In this document: one piece after another, positions 1 through 9,754 of the stretch
Numbering within the stretch: the stretch's first letter is position 1
Layout: each line of letters starts with the position of its first letter
Assembly (NCBI GenBank): GCA_036940085.1
Contig: JALLBK010000269.1
Span: 1 to 27,881 of the forward strand
Direction: 5' to 3'
From: Discostella pseudostelligera
Lineage: Eukaryota; Bacillariophyta; Thalassiosirophyceae; Thalassiosirales; Thalassiosiraceae
DNA: 27,881 nt
Program-made: the position numbers and the translations under genes
Notes under the pieces: model-generated
Told to the model about the DNA's origin: nothing
Seen by the model: the letters and a program-made list of their open reading frames with translations, nothing else
The model's database searches: none

Positions 1-58
1 GTCGTTGTCGTATCGTCGTCATCGTCGTCATTGTGCATCCCCTCCTACTACAACAACA

Positions 59-566
59 ATGGACATCACGGCAATGGATATGGCTACAAAGACAGTAGCA
101 GGAGGAGAATTGTCACCATCTCGCCAAGACAGTGAATGATATTAACACCTATTACACAGAGACATTGCCGACAGAGAGAGAACATGAAATCATCTTACAA
201 TCAATCCCTTCCAAGGCATTTTGTGTTGTGGTCCACAAGCGGTATGCGAGGAAGACTCCTTCAACGAAAGTCAATGGGCACCAAGAATTCATATTTGATT
301 GCACTGTCCTGGGAAATGGTGCTGTACCTTTAGAAATGCCCACTGCTACTGAAACAGGCGGAACAATACCCAAGCCAATGATAAACTCACTTTTCAAGGA
401 TGATGCGATTTGTCAATATGCGTACAAAGGCAAAAAGCATATTGTGTCGCAGTTGATTTCCATTGCCTGCAATACTACTTCTTTGAATACCACTTATGAT
501 AGTAGCGACGACGACCCCACTCCACTGTCTGCACTTGCGCTCCCACACAATAACGAAGCTAATTGA
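59..566 (+). CDS. Orphan small protein, tentative
   Basis: I do not recognise this protein. A reading frame is open from 99 to the stop at 566 and has no good ATG of its own; the frame nearest the 5' side begins at an ATG at 59 and stops at 139. A two-exon model, 59-131 joined to 181-566, uses a GTGAAT donor at 132 and an AG at 179-180, keeps phase and gives 152 residues. The 49-nt intron this needs is very short, although a 51-nt one is likely at 20603. The protein would be mixed and soluble, with an acidic Ser/Asp stretch (about SSDDDP) near the C-terminus and no membrane segment or known motif. The 5' side is cut by the window edge, so the frame could equally be the last exon of a longer gene. 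Confidence 0.22.
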
Positions 567-670
567 AATTAGAAGGATTGTTTGAATGACCAAAAAAGTC
601 AGATTGATTGTGATGTTGTTACCGATGTGCTTGTTGCATAAGCGATATCGACAACGGTACGTCGACGATT

Positions 671-750
671 TGATTGTTGCATCAGCGGCAAGTTGGCAGC
701 GGATTAAGCCACTCTACATCTTGACGACGACGACGCTGATTGTTGCATCA
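671..750. repeat. Direct repeat of a 14-mer
   Basis: TGATTGTTGCATCA occurs at 671-684 and again at 737-750. A shorter related copy (TTGTTGCAT) lies at 631-639. The outer four bases of the 14-mer (TGAT/ATCA) are inverted, as in a protein-binding half-site pair. The function is unknown. Confidence 0.5.
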
Positions 751-767
751 TAGGTGATGAATATGGT

Positions 768-980
768 GATACGACGACGATACGATGACGACGACGACGA
801 CGACGATACGACGATACGACGACGACGATGCGATGATGATACGATGATGAATGACGACGACGATACGACGACGATACGACGATACGACGACGACGATACG
901 ATGATGATACGATGATGATACGACGACGACGATACGACGACGACGACGACGATGACGATATGACGACGACGATATGATGA
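768..980. repeat. Degenerate (GAC/GAT)n microsatellite
   Basis: About 210 bases consist almost entirely of ACG and ATG triplets interrupted by TACG. Minus-strand frames through it read only as alternating Ser/Tyr/Arg/Val runs and are repeat shadows, not genes. A small satellite of the same motif sits at 721-735. Confidence 0.9.
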
Positions 981-1498
981 ACCCAGTCACAGCGCAGTGG
1001 CTTCTCTCTTGAGTTTGTAGAGGAGGTGACAGATAGGTATTCTAATTCTAGATAGAGTGAGTGCGGTGATTATGATGTGGTGGAAGCAGGATGGAGGTGG
1101 AAGAGGTGTTGTGTGGCTGGGGGGGATGTGGGTGAGGTGACGGACAGGCCGTGAGGCAGGTGTGAGGCAATCGGACGTGAGGCAAACGTATTTAAGCCGG
1201 ATGTATTTAACGATCCTCCTGTCCAACTTGAAAGCACGTACATACCTGAGAGCTGTCGCAGCTTTTGGCGACATCTATCTACTCCTACCTCATTTAGATT
1301 TACGCCGAAGTCGGCCACTCACCAGTTGTTCGGAGCGATGAGGAGAACTGTACCACCAATGCCAACGCCATAGCAAACCGATGCCAAAGACATAGTAGAA
1401 GCTATGATTTCATAATATCATCACGGCCGCTACCTATTGAAAACGGGGCGGAGATGACCAGTCATTCAAACTGAGGCGATTTTAGTGGTCGCGTCGGC

Positions 1499-3143
1499 AT
1501 GGGTATGCTTCGCGAGGTGAGACCTCGATCAGGGCCTATGACCGACAGCATATCACGTCATTGTCCAGGCGGTGACATGAAGATGAAGGACGTAGACGAT
1601 GATGGTGGTGGTGAAGAAGAAGAATACGGCATTCCTGTCGGTGGCGCTGCAATTGAATTGACCAAGTCTGAGGAGAGATACCGGCGTATACCGGGGAAAA
1701 TTGGACAAGAAGTCGACGACGACGACGTTGAAGGGTTCAATTGCCGTACAGGAAGTAAATCTGAATGCCGCGGACTCTTTTATGGGTACGATAATACGGA
1801 AGAAGATGACCAGATTTCCTATGGAAATGACTCTGATTGTGATTCTTTTGATGATGCAAATGATGTCCCTACATTGGGTGCTTCTGTCAATAGAAGGAAA
1901 AGGAAACTCCTGCTGATCATCGGTGTTGCGGTTGCCTCTATATTCTACTCATTTCGTGATGACGAGGCTGTACAAGAGACAGAATATGAGGAGGAAGATG
2001 TCCTGAAAAAATTCCCTATTCTTACAAAGGTTACAAAGATGCAAGAATTCCCGATGACGATGTGGCTCAGTATGGTGGCGAATTGTTCGCGGAGTTGTAT
2101 GGAGTTGGTCACAGCATTGAAAACGAAGACGAACAAAACAAACGTTCACCGAATCAACAATCTATCTCCCATGAACACTCTGGCATTACCCGAATCCATT
2201 CACTGTGGCGGCACCTTGATGGTTATGCGGAGATGGCAGAGCCATTTGATGCACAACATGAAGTACCACTCTTTTGGCATGTACCCAAAAATGGAGGAAA
2301 TACGCTTCAAGATTTGCTGCTAACGTGCTATGGAATGGTTGGGGCTAATGAAGTTGGTGCAAAATATCTGAAGAGTTCTTTGGAAATTGAAAGTTTAGAG
2401 AATGGTATTCGATATGTGAATGTCGATTTGTCGAGCCCTGCTGGTATATCGAATGCACAAGAAATGGGGTTCGGCATGAGTGGAATGGCAGATGTAGTCG
2501 TAACGCCATGGCTACATCAAGCTGCAGCATTGTTCGATAGCAATCACAAAGGAAGGTACGAAGTTGATGGCATATATTTATTGTTGCTCAACATTTATCA
2601 AAGTTCTTACTCGTCATTACCATACCAAGATGCTTCACATTACTGCGTCATCCAATACAAAGATCTATTTCCTTGTTTTATCATCTGCGTGATAACGATC
2701 CCATATACAACAACATGACAATCATAGAGTATGCTAAATCTTCACATTCCGAGGAGAATTGGCTCGTTCGATTTCTGAATAATGAAATGTCCAGCGTGTT
2801 GGACGAACGTCATCTGGATACAGCAAAGGAAGTTTTAGGGAGCAAATGCCTCGTGGGCTTGACGGAAGAGTTTACGCATTCGTTCTACATGCTCGATGCA
2901 TACTTTGGGTGGAGTGACACTGAGTTTGGTGGACCCTTACCTCTGCATGATCGGGGAGCGTGCGTGTCGCGAATATTGGATAATCCCGAGAATGCAAACC
3001 CCCATCCAACTTTTGATGAGGGTGATGAAGTTTGGAATCTATTGATGAAAAAGAATCGGTATGATGTGATTCTTTATGAGCACGCAGTTCATTTATTTCA
3101 TGATATTCAAAAAAAATTAGGTGTGGAAGAAGACCACAAATAA
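1499..3143 (+). CDS. Type II membrane sulfotransferase (PAPS-dependent)
   Basis: Predicted carbohydrate-type sulfotransferase that would move sulfate from PAPS to a glycan in the Golgi lumen. Exons are 1499-1955, 2030-2555 and 2630-3143; both introns are 74 nt with GT-AG ends, and the joined frame gives 498 residues. The N-terminal 130 residues are acidic and would be cytosolic. RRKRK (132-136) followed by a hydrophobic run (137-152) forms a signal anchor. HVPKNGG at 236-242 matches the 5'-phosphosulfate loop (family form H-I-P-K-T-G-G). LLRHPIQRS at 332-340, seen only after splicing the second intron, matches the 3'-phosphate-binding motif (R-x-P-x-x-R-x-x-S). The ATG at 1499 is the first in frame. 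Its 3' end faces the AsnRS gene only 65 bases away. The fold is well supported; the acceptor substrate cannot be read from sequence. Confidence 0.82.
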
Positions 3144-3208
3144 TGTAATGATATTGTAATAAGTTACCATTATCAGAAAGATATGATTGCTTCAGAGAAT
3201 AACGGCTC

Positions 3209-5434
3209 TCAAAACTCAGCATTTCCAGGGTAACGAGGAAAGGCAATCGCATCGCGGATATTCTCGATACCACAGACATAGGTGACGAGACGTTCAAATC
3301 CGAGACCGTATCCAGCGTGGGGCACTGATCCAAACCGACGGAGGTCGAGGTACCACCAATAGTCATCAATGTTAAGGTCGAGCTCCTTCATCTTCTCCAC
3401 GAGTACATCCAATCGCTCCTCCTATCATCACAGTGAACAGAGTCAGTTAGTAACGAACCGAAGTGGACAAATTGGCATTTCAACGTTTTACTTCCATAAT
3501 ATGAGTGACTCACCCTCTGGCTTCCACCAACTAGCTCGCCAACTCCAGGCACAAGCAGATCCATAGCATTCACCGTCTCCCCTCCATCATTATCGTTATC
3601 CCGCATGTAAAACGCCTTAATCTTCTTCGGATAGTTGTAAACGAAGACGGCACTCTCGAACTTCGTCTCGGCTAACCATCGCTCATGCTCGGTAGCTAGA
3701 TCCGTCCCAAATTCCACCTCTGGAAACTGCCACTTTGATGGATCCTTAGCAATTTCCTCCTGTAGATACTTTATCGCATCCCTATACGGCAGCCGAACGA
3801 ATGGTACATTCACCAATTTGTGCAATCTGTCCTTGAGTCCCTTATCGAAGAAGTTTCCGAAGAATGTCAAATCCTCATCACATTTCTCCAACGCCGTACT
3901 CACTACAAACTTGAGCATCGATTCAGCATTATCCATGGCGGAGGTTAAGTCAGCAAATGCCATCTCCGGCTCGACCATCCAGAATTCGGCAAGGTGGCGT
4001 GCAGTTTGTGAATTCTCAGCACGAAAGGTGGGTCCGAAGGTGTACACATCCCCCAATGCACAGGCATGAGTTTCACCTCCTAGCTGGCCCGATACCGTCT
4101 TTCATATGGTTCAGAAACCGACGAATTAGCAATAACGAAGCAAATATATCACACGGTGAAACACGAGCAGAGAGAGCATGCCACGCACCAAAAAGGCAGC
4201 CTTGCCAAAGAAATCACTAGCATAATCCACACCCGCTTGCATCTTCCCCTCCTCATCTTTCGCACGTGGCAATTTCTCCACATCATCAATATCCAATGTC
4301 GTTACACGAAACATCTCTCCGGCACCCTCACAATCCGACGCGGTAATTAAGGGCGTTTGGACATAATTAAACCCCTCCTTTTGAAAAAAGGCATGAATCG
4401 ACCCGGCCAATGTCGAACGTACACGCGCTACCGCCGAGATGGTATTGGTTCTTGGACGCAAGTGGGCAATGGTGCGTAAATATTCGAGAGAGTGACGCTT
4501 TTTTGCTAGGGGATATGTCTCTCCTGGACAGGATCCAATGATGCGTAGGGATGTGGCGGATAGTTCGACGGATTGTTTCCCACCCTGAGATTCGATAATT
4601 TTTCCAATGGCCTGGACGGAGCAACCGGTGGTTAATTCGTTGATTTCTGGAAGGCAGTGGATGGTGTGTTGAATTTTATGGTAGGTTTGGATGCAATCAA
4701 ATCAAAACGCAGTATGGATGTAATTAGTGGACAATTGAACCATTGGGTACATCAAAGAAATCAATTAAACGAAGAGACTTACCCTTCATAGTTGCATCAT
4801 CCACACCCTCCAAGGGCAAGACACATTGAATCCCCCCCAAACTCGATCCATCATTTACCTCCACAAATGCCACCGTCTTTTGTCGTCGTACAGTTCGCAC
4901 CCATCCCTTGATGGACACAAGGTCATCCGAGGCTTGTGCGGTGGAGGTTTTTACCCTGCGAGGGGATGGTGTGGTGCTGGTTGTGGTAGTAGTAGTAGTA
5001 CTACTGCTGCTCGTCGTTTCTTCGGTGCTGCTAGATGTTGTTGATGATAGCAAAGCTGTGTGCATCCGGGTACTACTGGAGCTAACGGATAATCTGTCCA
5101 TGGAAGGTGATGCCTTGAAACTACCGACGCCGATGCTGCCACTGCTACTCGCTAGCATGCTGCGTCCGTTATGAATATTGACAAACGCCATTGAAAGCGA
5201 AGATGATCTCCCCCTAAAAGGAGCGCTGACAGACGATGACGACGACCGCATCGATGATGTTGTTGGGTAGTACAAAGTCGTCGCCAACACACCCCTGCCA
5301 CCACTGCGGGCACCACTGTACGCCGATGACGTCGACGACGACGCCGTTGCCACCAAGAATGCACCACGTGACGCCATCTTCTTCATTGACCAATAGTTTG
5401 TCCTGACTCTGGTGGTGGTGGTCTTGGTTGGCAT
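3209..5434 (-). CDS. NARS: Asparaginyl-tRNA synthetase, probably organellar
   Basis: Class II aminoacyl-tRNA synthetase charging tRNA-Asn. Exons on the minus strand are 5434-4783, 4646-4189, 4098-3514 and 3421-3209, with introns of 136, 90 and 92 nt, giving 635 residues. An OB-fold anticodon domain begins near [11 protein letters not shown]; the catalytic core carries motif 2 ([16 protein letters not shown] and EFWMVEPE) and motif 3 (GYGLGFERL). The splice junction GGSQR/EERL reproduces a conserved family stretch. The first 150-170 residues are a Ser/Thr/Arg-rich leader without acidic clusters, as expected of a mitochondrial or plastid transit peptide, partly encoded by TCG/ACT repeats. The start is uncertain: ATG at 5434, or 5386 (beginning [10 protein letters not shown]), or 5377. 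No clear diatom ASAF plastid motif was seen, so mitochondrial or dual targeting is open. Divergent from the C-CAP/TPR gene. Confidence 0.93.
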
Positions 5435-5770
5435 TCTATCTACTAGTACTAGTATTCTCAGTTCCCGAAGCTCTCTCCTGTCTCTACCGGCGAACGACAA
5501 GGTTCATCGTCGTCATGGTCAGTGTTTTTGTTTGTTGTTGGTGATGGTGATGGATGCTGCGGTGACGGCGGAAGCTCGTGGCGGAAGTGCCGCTGACGCA
5601 AGCGCGCGACGTTCACGTGTGTGGTCGGCAGAGCGCGCCATATCTTTCGAGCGCGCCAAGATCTTTCCTTTCGCGCCAGATCTTTCGAGCGCGCCAATCT
5701 TTCGTGCACCAACCCCCAGCCGGCCACGCAGTTTCACACCCACAAAAACTAAAACTAAAGGACCTTGACC
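5435..5770. promoter_or_regulatory. Shared divergent promoter with E2F-like array
   Basis: This 336-base head-to-head region holds four CGCGCC cores at 5634-5639, 5652-5657, 5672-5677 and 5690-5695, spaced 18, 20 and 18 bases. Each is followed by an A and then an ATCTTTC-type segment. The third reads TTTCGCGCC, an exact match to the E2F consensus TTTSSCGC. The array ends about 75 bases upstream of the ATG at 5771. A CACGTG lies at about 5614. The spacing and motifs are visible in the sequence; binding by E2F/DP is inference. Confidence 0.5.
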
Positions 5771-7597
5771 ATGACGACCACATCCGACGCCATCCCTACC
5801 ACCACCGCTCCCACCGACACTGACAACAACAAGGGCATAGCCGGCCGCACCGACTACTCCACATGGTCACGTCGTGCCTCCGATTTATCAAAACAACTTG
5901 ATCTTGAAGAAGTTGCTGAACGCTCCTCAGCCGCGGCGGCTTGTGGTCTCGATGGTAAACATGCCTTCTCCCAAAGTGAGGCCGAAGAACGGGCGAAGGC
6001 AAAACAAATGAAACAAACCAAAAAGGCATTGGATGCATATAAGAAGCGAGAGGGGGTGGTTGTTCAAAATTTGGTGGGATTGTTGGGAGAATTGAAGTCG
6101 AAGGAGGGAGATGAGGGTGATGCAGCTGTTGTCGGTCGTGGCGGCACAGTAGTGGGTGGGTATAGCAGAGGTGGAAGCAAGGGGGAAGTCAAGTATGTGA
6201 CACGTGACATGATAGATGCGGGGAAGCGAGTGATATCTATTAGTGATACATCAGGTCCTGGAAAGATTGTATTGACGCAAGATCTATCCAATCTGGAAAG
6301 TGTTGTGCCAGCACCCTCTTCTTCCAGTGCGGCATCATCAACTACATCGCCATTACAACCCAAATCTTACAAGGACGATGCCGAGAATGAGGTTACTGAA
6401 TCAACTACTATACCCACTGAAGAGAAGAGGATCGCCCGGGGCATTATCAAATTAATTCTACGCAACCTCCATGATTGTACCGTCATCATCAAATGTAAAA
6501 TTATCACGGGAACTGTCGAGATATCGCATTGCACCGACGTCACGGTAATTGCCGAAGGAGAAGATGCTACCGTCGTGACAATACAAGCAGATATATGCCA
6601 AAATTTGGATATACAATTCCGCGATTCACCCTCGGGGAAGAATGTGCCATTGTCTAATAACACTCTCTATTGGGGACAGGATGCATCCGATCGGGTATAT
6701 CATGCTGGTGTATTCAATATGCGTATTGCCACGTATCGCGATGGTTATATTGACTTGGAAACGAAAGGAATCGATTATCTTGCCAATGGGGCCACTGCAG
6801 TAGGGAATGCTTCCGCCGAGGAGGTGCAATTCGTTACCAGTGTCGTGGATGGAGAGTTTGTTACCGAGAGGGCATTGTCGGGACAGAAAGTGGGCGGATC
6901 GTTCCCAATGACGGAACGGGAAATGAAAGTGGTGGAGAAGAAGAAGGAGCAGATCCACACTGCCCTCGATGAGAAATTGAAAGATGTTATCCAAATAAAG
7001 GAGTCGCCACCATCATCTGTGCACGATGGTAATACGTATGCCGATAAGTCAGAGTCTGCAACAAGCAATGACAATGACGAGGAAATCGAGGAGATTTATG
7101 CATCCACAACCAAGGAGGAGGTCGATACCATCATCAAGAGTATCAATGATGAGAAGGCAAAGGGCAATGAGGCCTTCACGGCGGGTGAGTATGCCCAGGC
7201 AATCCTATTTTACACCATGGCCCTCGATCGTGCCGCCGAACTTCCCGATGCGACTGCTGTGAATGAATGGCTGACTGCTGCCACTTCTTCGGGCAAGATC
7301 ACGCAGCTATTCGATAGACATATCATACTATCCAACCGATCGGCATGCTTTCTAAAGTTAGGTCATCATGATAAGGCGCTCAAGGATTCCACCGATGCCG
7401 AACGCCTGGACCCGACGTATGTGAAGGGTATTTTTAGAAAGGGACTGGCATTGCATGCCATGGGGAAATATGAGGAGGCTATCAAATCGTTGTCATCGGC
7501 ACAAAAGATCGAGCCTAAGAATGCGCAGATAAAACAGGCGTTGCAGTTTGCCGAGGTTAGGATGACTCAGGAACTGCGAAAGCGGATGCAGGGCTAG
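5771..7597 (+). CDS. C-CAP/TBCC-like domain plus TPR protein
   Basis: Single-exon gene of 608 residues. Residues 1-110 are polar, with a short coiled stretch rich in Ala, Lys and Glu. Residues about 221-328 resemble the right-handed beta-helix of the C-CAP/cofactor C family (short beta strands such as NLHDCTVIIKCKIITGTVEI and CTDVTVI), a fold found in CAP, TBCC and RP2. Residues about 452-600 form TPR repeats (KAKGNEAFTAGEYAQAILFY; SNRSACFLKLGHHDKAL; KGIFRKGLALHAMGKYEEAI), closest in style to Hop/STI1-type co-chaperone TPRs, which bind Hsp70/Hsp90 C-terminal EEVD tails. The likely role is an adaptor joining chaperone and cytoskeletal (actin or tubulin) folding, but that is inferred from the domain pairing. 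The ATG at 5771 is the first in frame. Soluble; no targeting signal seen. Confidence 0.85.
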   Translation: MTTTSDAIPTTTAPTDTDNNKGIAGRTDYSTWSRRASDLSKQLDLEEVAERSSAAAACGLDGKHAFSQSEAEERAKAKQMKQTKKALDAYKKREGVVVQNLVGLLGELKSKEGDEGDAAVVGRGGTVVGGYSRGGSKGEVKYVTRDMIDAGKRVISISDTSGPGKIVLTQDLSNLESVVPAPSSSSAASSTTSPLQPKSYKDDAENEVTESTTIPTEEKRIARGIIKLILRNLHDCTVIIKCKIITGTVEISHCTDVTVIAEGEDATVVTIQADICQNLDIQFRDSPSGKNVPLSNNTLYWGQDASDRVYHAGVFNMRIATYRDGYIDLETKGIDYLANGATAVGNASAEEVQFVTSVVDGEFVTERALSGQKVGGSFPMTEREMKVVEKKKEQIHTALDEKLKDVIQIKESPPSSVHDGNTYADKSESATSNDNDEEIEEIYASTTKEEVDTIIKSINDEKAKGNEAFTAGEYAQAILFYTMALDRAAELPDATAVNEWLTAATSSGKITQLFDRHIILSNRSACFLKLGHHDKALKDSTDAERLDPTYVKGIFRKGLALHAMGKYEEAIKSLSSAQKIEPKNAQIKQALQFAEVRMTQELRKRMQG

Positions 7598-7847
7598 AGT
7601 TCTGTTGCGGAGAACAAGACCGATTCAGTGGTTGTTGTAGCATTGGTTGGGTTTTACTTTTATTGCATTGTGACGCTTAGCTTAAGAATCCGTGATCTAG
7701 CAAGTGTAATGAATCGATGTGGCCAATGAAATCCGTGATGAATAATCCACCCGGCAACGCATTAACGACAATGATCCATTCTCCCGACGGATGCATTGTT
7801 GCTCCGCGCTTGATCCTACTCCAATAATTCAATTTTGACGTTGCCTC

Positions 7848-8325
7848 TCATTCGTACTCATCGTCAGATGATGTTGCACTGATGTTGCTAAAGTCGAGCT
7901 TGGATGCACAACTAACTCACAGATGGAGGATAATCATCGTTAAAAATCAGCAACCACTGCGACTCAAATGAACGTCTCTGGCTTCAAAACAAAACTCACA
8001 TTGGTGATCCGGGGGAGGCCTTGAGAATTCGTCGACTCAATCTTCGGCTTAGGTTCATTTGATTCCCCCTTGGAGACTTTGGAAGGACCTTCCCATGGTT
8101 ACGGTGCAGACCCACGGCCCCAAACCGGCAACTGAATCGAATCGGTGCATCGGCTTTTTTGTGTGTGGTGGCCTTGCGAGGGATTTGATAGCTGTTCCCT
8201 CGCGTGTTCCCCCGTTTCGTACCATTGGCGTTCGCGACGATATCACTCATTGTTGAACCGTGAGGCTTGTTGATGCTAGGGTCGTTGATGTTGTTACTGC
8301 TCGCGGTCGATCCGGCGATGTTCAT
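7848..8325 (-). CDS. Small basic orphan protein
   Basis: I do not recognise this protein. On the minus strand an open frame from the ATG at 8325 runs to a consensus GTGAGT donor at 7999. Joining 8325-8000 to 7887-7848 across a 112-nt intron ending in TTTAG gives 121 residues ending in an acidic SSDDEYE tail. The central part is strongly basic, with Arg, Lys, His and Asn (RKATTHKKADAP, LSRRLSRRI). It has no membrane segment or catalytic motif. A second in-frame ATG at 8250 (MSDIVANANG) would give 96 residues. The basic body and acidic tail suggest a nuclear or nucleic-acid-associated role, but this is only composition. The gene is convergent with the C-CAP/TPR gene. The evidence is the strong donor and the sensible two-exon product; homology is not visible to me. 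Confidence 0.42.
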
Positions 8326-8950
8326 GGTCCGCCGGTCTCGGATTTTGAGTTGTGTGCTGCACCGGCGTTCGTACCGGCTCGCGCTTCAAAATATTTCGAG
8401 AAAAATATTGAAAAATGAAGTCTCTGGAGGGCTTTTGGACCGCAATGCTCTCATGATTACAGCCTCCAGTGAACGAATGCAGCCTTGAATTGATTCATTG
8501 ATAAGTGCTCCTAAAATACAACCTCTTAGAATGTTTGGGCTGTTTTCAGACTACGCGACTAAATTGTGGCACTACCCAGCCCCGATCAAGAGATGAGCCT
8601 CTGAAGGCAAGCCGATTCGATCAGTGTTAGACACGTGAAGCATTCGAGTTATGGATTTATGTTGTTATTGCGCCTGACATTTGAAGTACAAGCTACTTCG
8701 CCCCGACGAGCGAAACGAATTCAATGTTGCAATCCATGACGATTAGGGAATTACGATACATCGCATATCGGGTGCACGTGATGAGCAAAATTGGTCATGA
8801 CGTATCATATACCGAGCAAGCGGAATGGCGAAAATGCAGCCGTCAAATAAAGCGAATATTTTCGTGTGCTCCAATGTCATGTTCCTCATAATCAGATCAA
8901 ATACTGTTAATGTCATGACATCCTCGCGACCCTTAACTCCAATTGTCTTC
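8326..8950. other. Intergenic region between two minus-strand genes
   Basis: About 625 bases follow the EMC4 stop and precede the orphan gene. Frames are short and none is supported. Possible regulatory sites are two CACGTG hexamers (about 8633 and 8776) and a near-palindromic bZIP-type ATGACGTATCAT at about 8799-8810. I see no RNA gene. Confidence 0.5.
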
Positions 8951-9754
8951 TTACGGTGGAATCGAACTAGTCTCCATCACATGCTTCCATACCACATATC
9001 CCTCCCAATCCGCACTCGTTAGCGGTAACAATTTCATATTGGCCATTTTGTACACCCCCACCCCAAGCCAGACTAAATTCAATACCACAAATAACGCCTT
9101 GGAGCTGGCCAGGTCGACTTTCCCATCGGGATCTTCACAGGAACGAAATGCATTCGATAAACTCAGTATTCCGCGAATAGGATTCAGTATTGCCATGGAT
9201 GTGATGGATATTGAAAAGATATTTAGATTCTTCCCCGACATCCAAAGCATAAAGGCATTCATGGCAATTTGTTTCCCCGGCGAGAGAGCAATTTGCATGG
9301 CACGAGACTTTTTTCGTGCAACTATGGCCAAGGCTTTTTTACTTTCTGCGGCGGCATGAGCGACGCTTAGTTCGTTGTCGTCTTTACTGTTTCCAGATGC
9401 GTCGGATTTACGCTCGATTTCTTTCCCCATTGATTGGACGAGGCGCATATCGCAGGGTGGGGCCATTTTTTGAAGTGTGCCGTACCCAGTGTCGCATTCG
9501 CGTAGGTTTAGATTGATGGACCAGCGCCTCCTTCAAAATCGGGGAAATAGAGAGAGGAAAGGAAGAGAAAGAGGTGAGATATTGGAGAACTTGAAAGTTT
9601 TCCAACGGGCAATGCGGCGGCAGATGAGAGTGCGGTTGGACGACAACGAGGCAACAACACCCGATTCGCGTTCATTCGATTCATTTGCCGGCAACAAAAC
9701 GATACTGAGAACGAAAAACTGCTATCATTGAAGGTCTCACCTCTTGGATATCAT
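8951..9754 (-). CDS. EMC4: ER membrane protein complex subunit 4
   Basis: EMC4 (TMEM85 family), a subunit of the ER membrane insertase that inserts tail-anchored and multi-pass proteins. The body lies at 9530-8951. A 14-nt first exon, 9754-9741, with its own ATG and a strong GTGAGA donor, supplies MISKR; the join reads on into the family's N-terminal R-R-W hallmark (RRWSINL here, RRWAVDF in plants). Using acceptor 9532-9531 gives 197 residues; an alternative AG three bases later gives 196. The core [19 protein letters not shown] and the C-terminal hairpin ending [11 protein letters not shown] match EMC4 strongly (family form GLLPTHASDW). Hydrophobic segments fit the family's membrane topology. 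The N-terminal spacer ([12 protein letters not shown]) is polar and variable. Head to head with LST8. Confidence 0.88.

Larger units (their letters stand above)
567..1498. other. Intergenic region, no supported gene
   Basis: About 930 bases lie between the orphan frame and the sulfotransferase. They hold a copied 14-mer, the large GAC/GAT microsatellite, and a GT-rich stretch at about 1130-1195 in which GTGAGG recurs four times. Open frames here are short and of repeat or low-complexity composition. I see no convincing gene, tRNA or transposon end. The last 200 bases presumably hold the promoter and 5' UTR of the sulfotransferase gene. Confidence 0.6.

Noticed and set aside
748..990. 80-codon minus-strand frame with Ser/Tyr/Arg/Val runs
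   Set aside because: It is a direct translation of the GAC/GAT microsatellite and has no normal protein composition.
987..1318. Overlapping minus-strand frames of 95 and 82 codons
   Set aside because: They have no plausible start or conserved motif and their composition is skewed by GTGAGG-like repeats; a GTATGT near 1245 on the minus strand is not matched by a convincing exon.
1319..1393. 24-codon minus-strand frame beginning MSLASVCYGVGIGG, hydrophobic, ending in a GGTGAGT donor-like sequence
   Set aside because: It looks like a possible first exon of a small membrane protein, but no downstream exon keeps frame to a sensible protein.
8059..8488. Plus-strand frames opposite the small basic gene
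   Set aside because: They overlap the spliced minus-strand model, lack splice support and show no recognisable feature.
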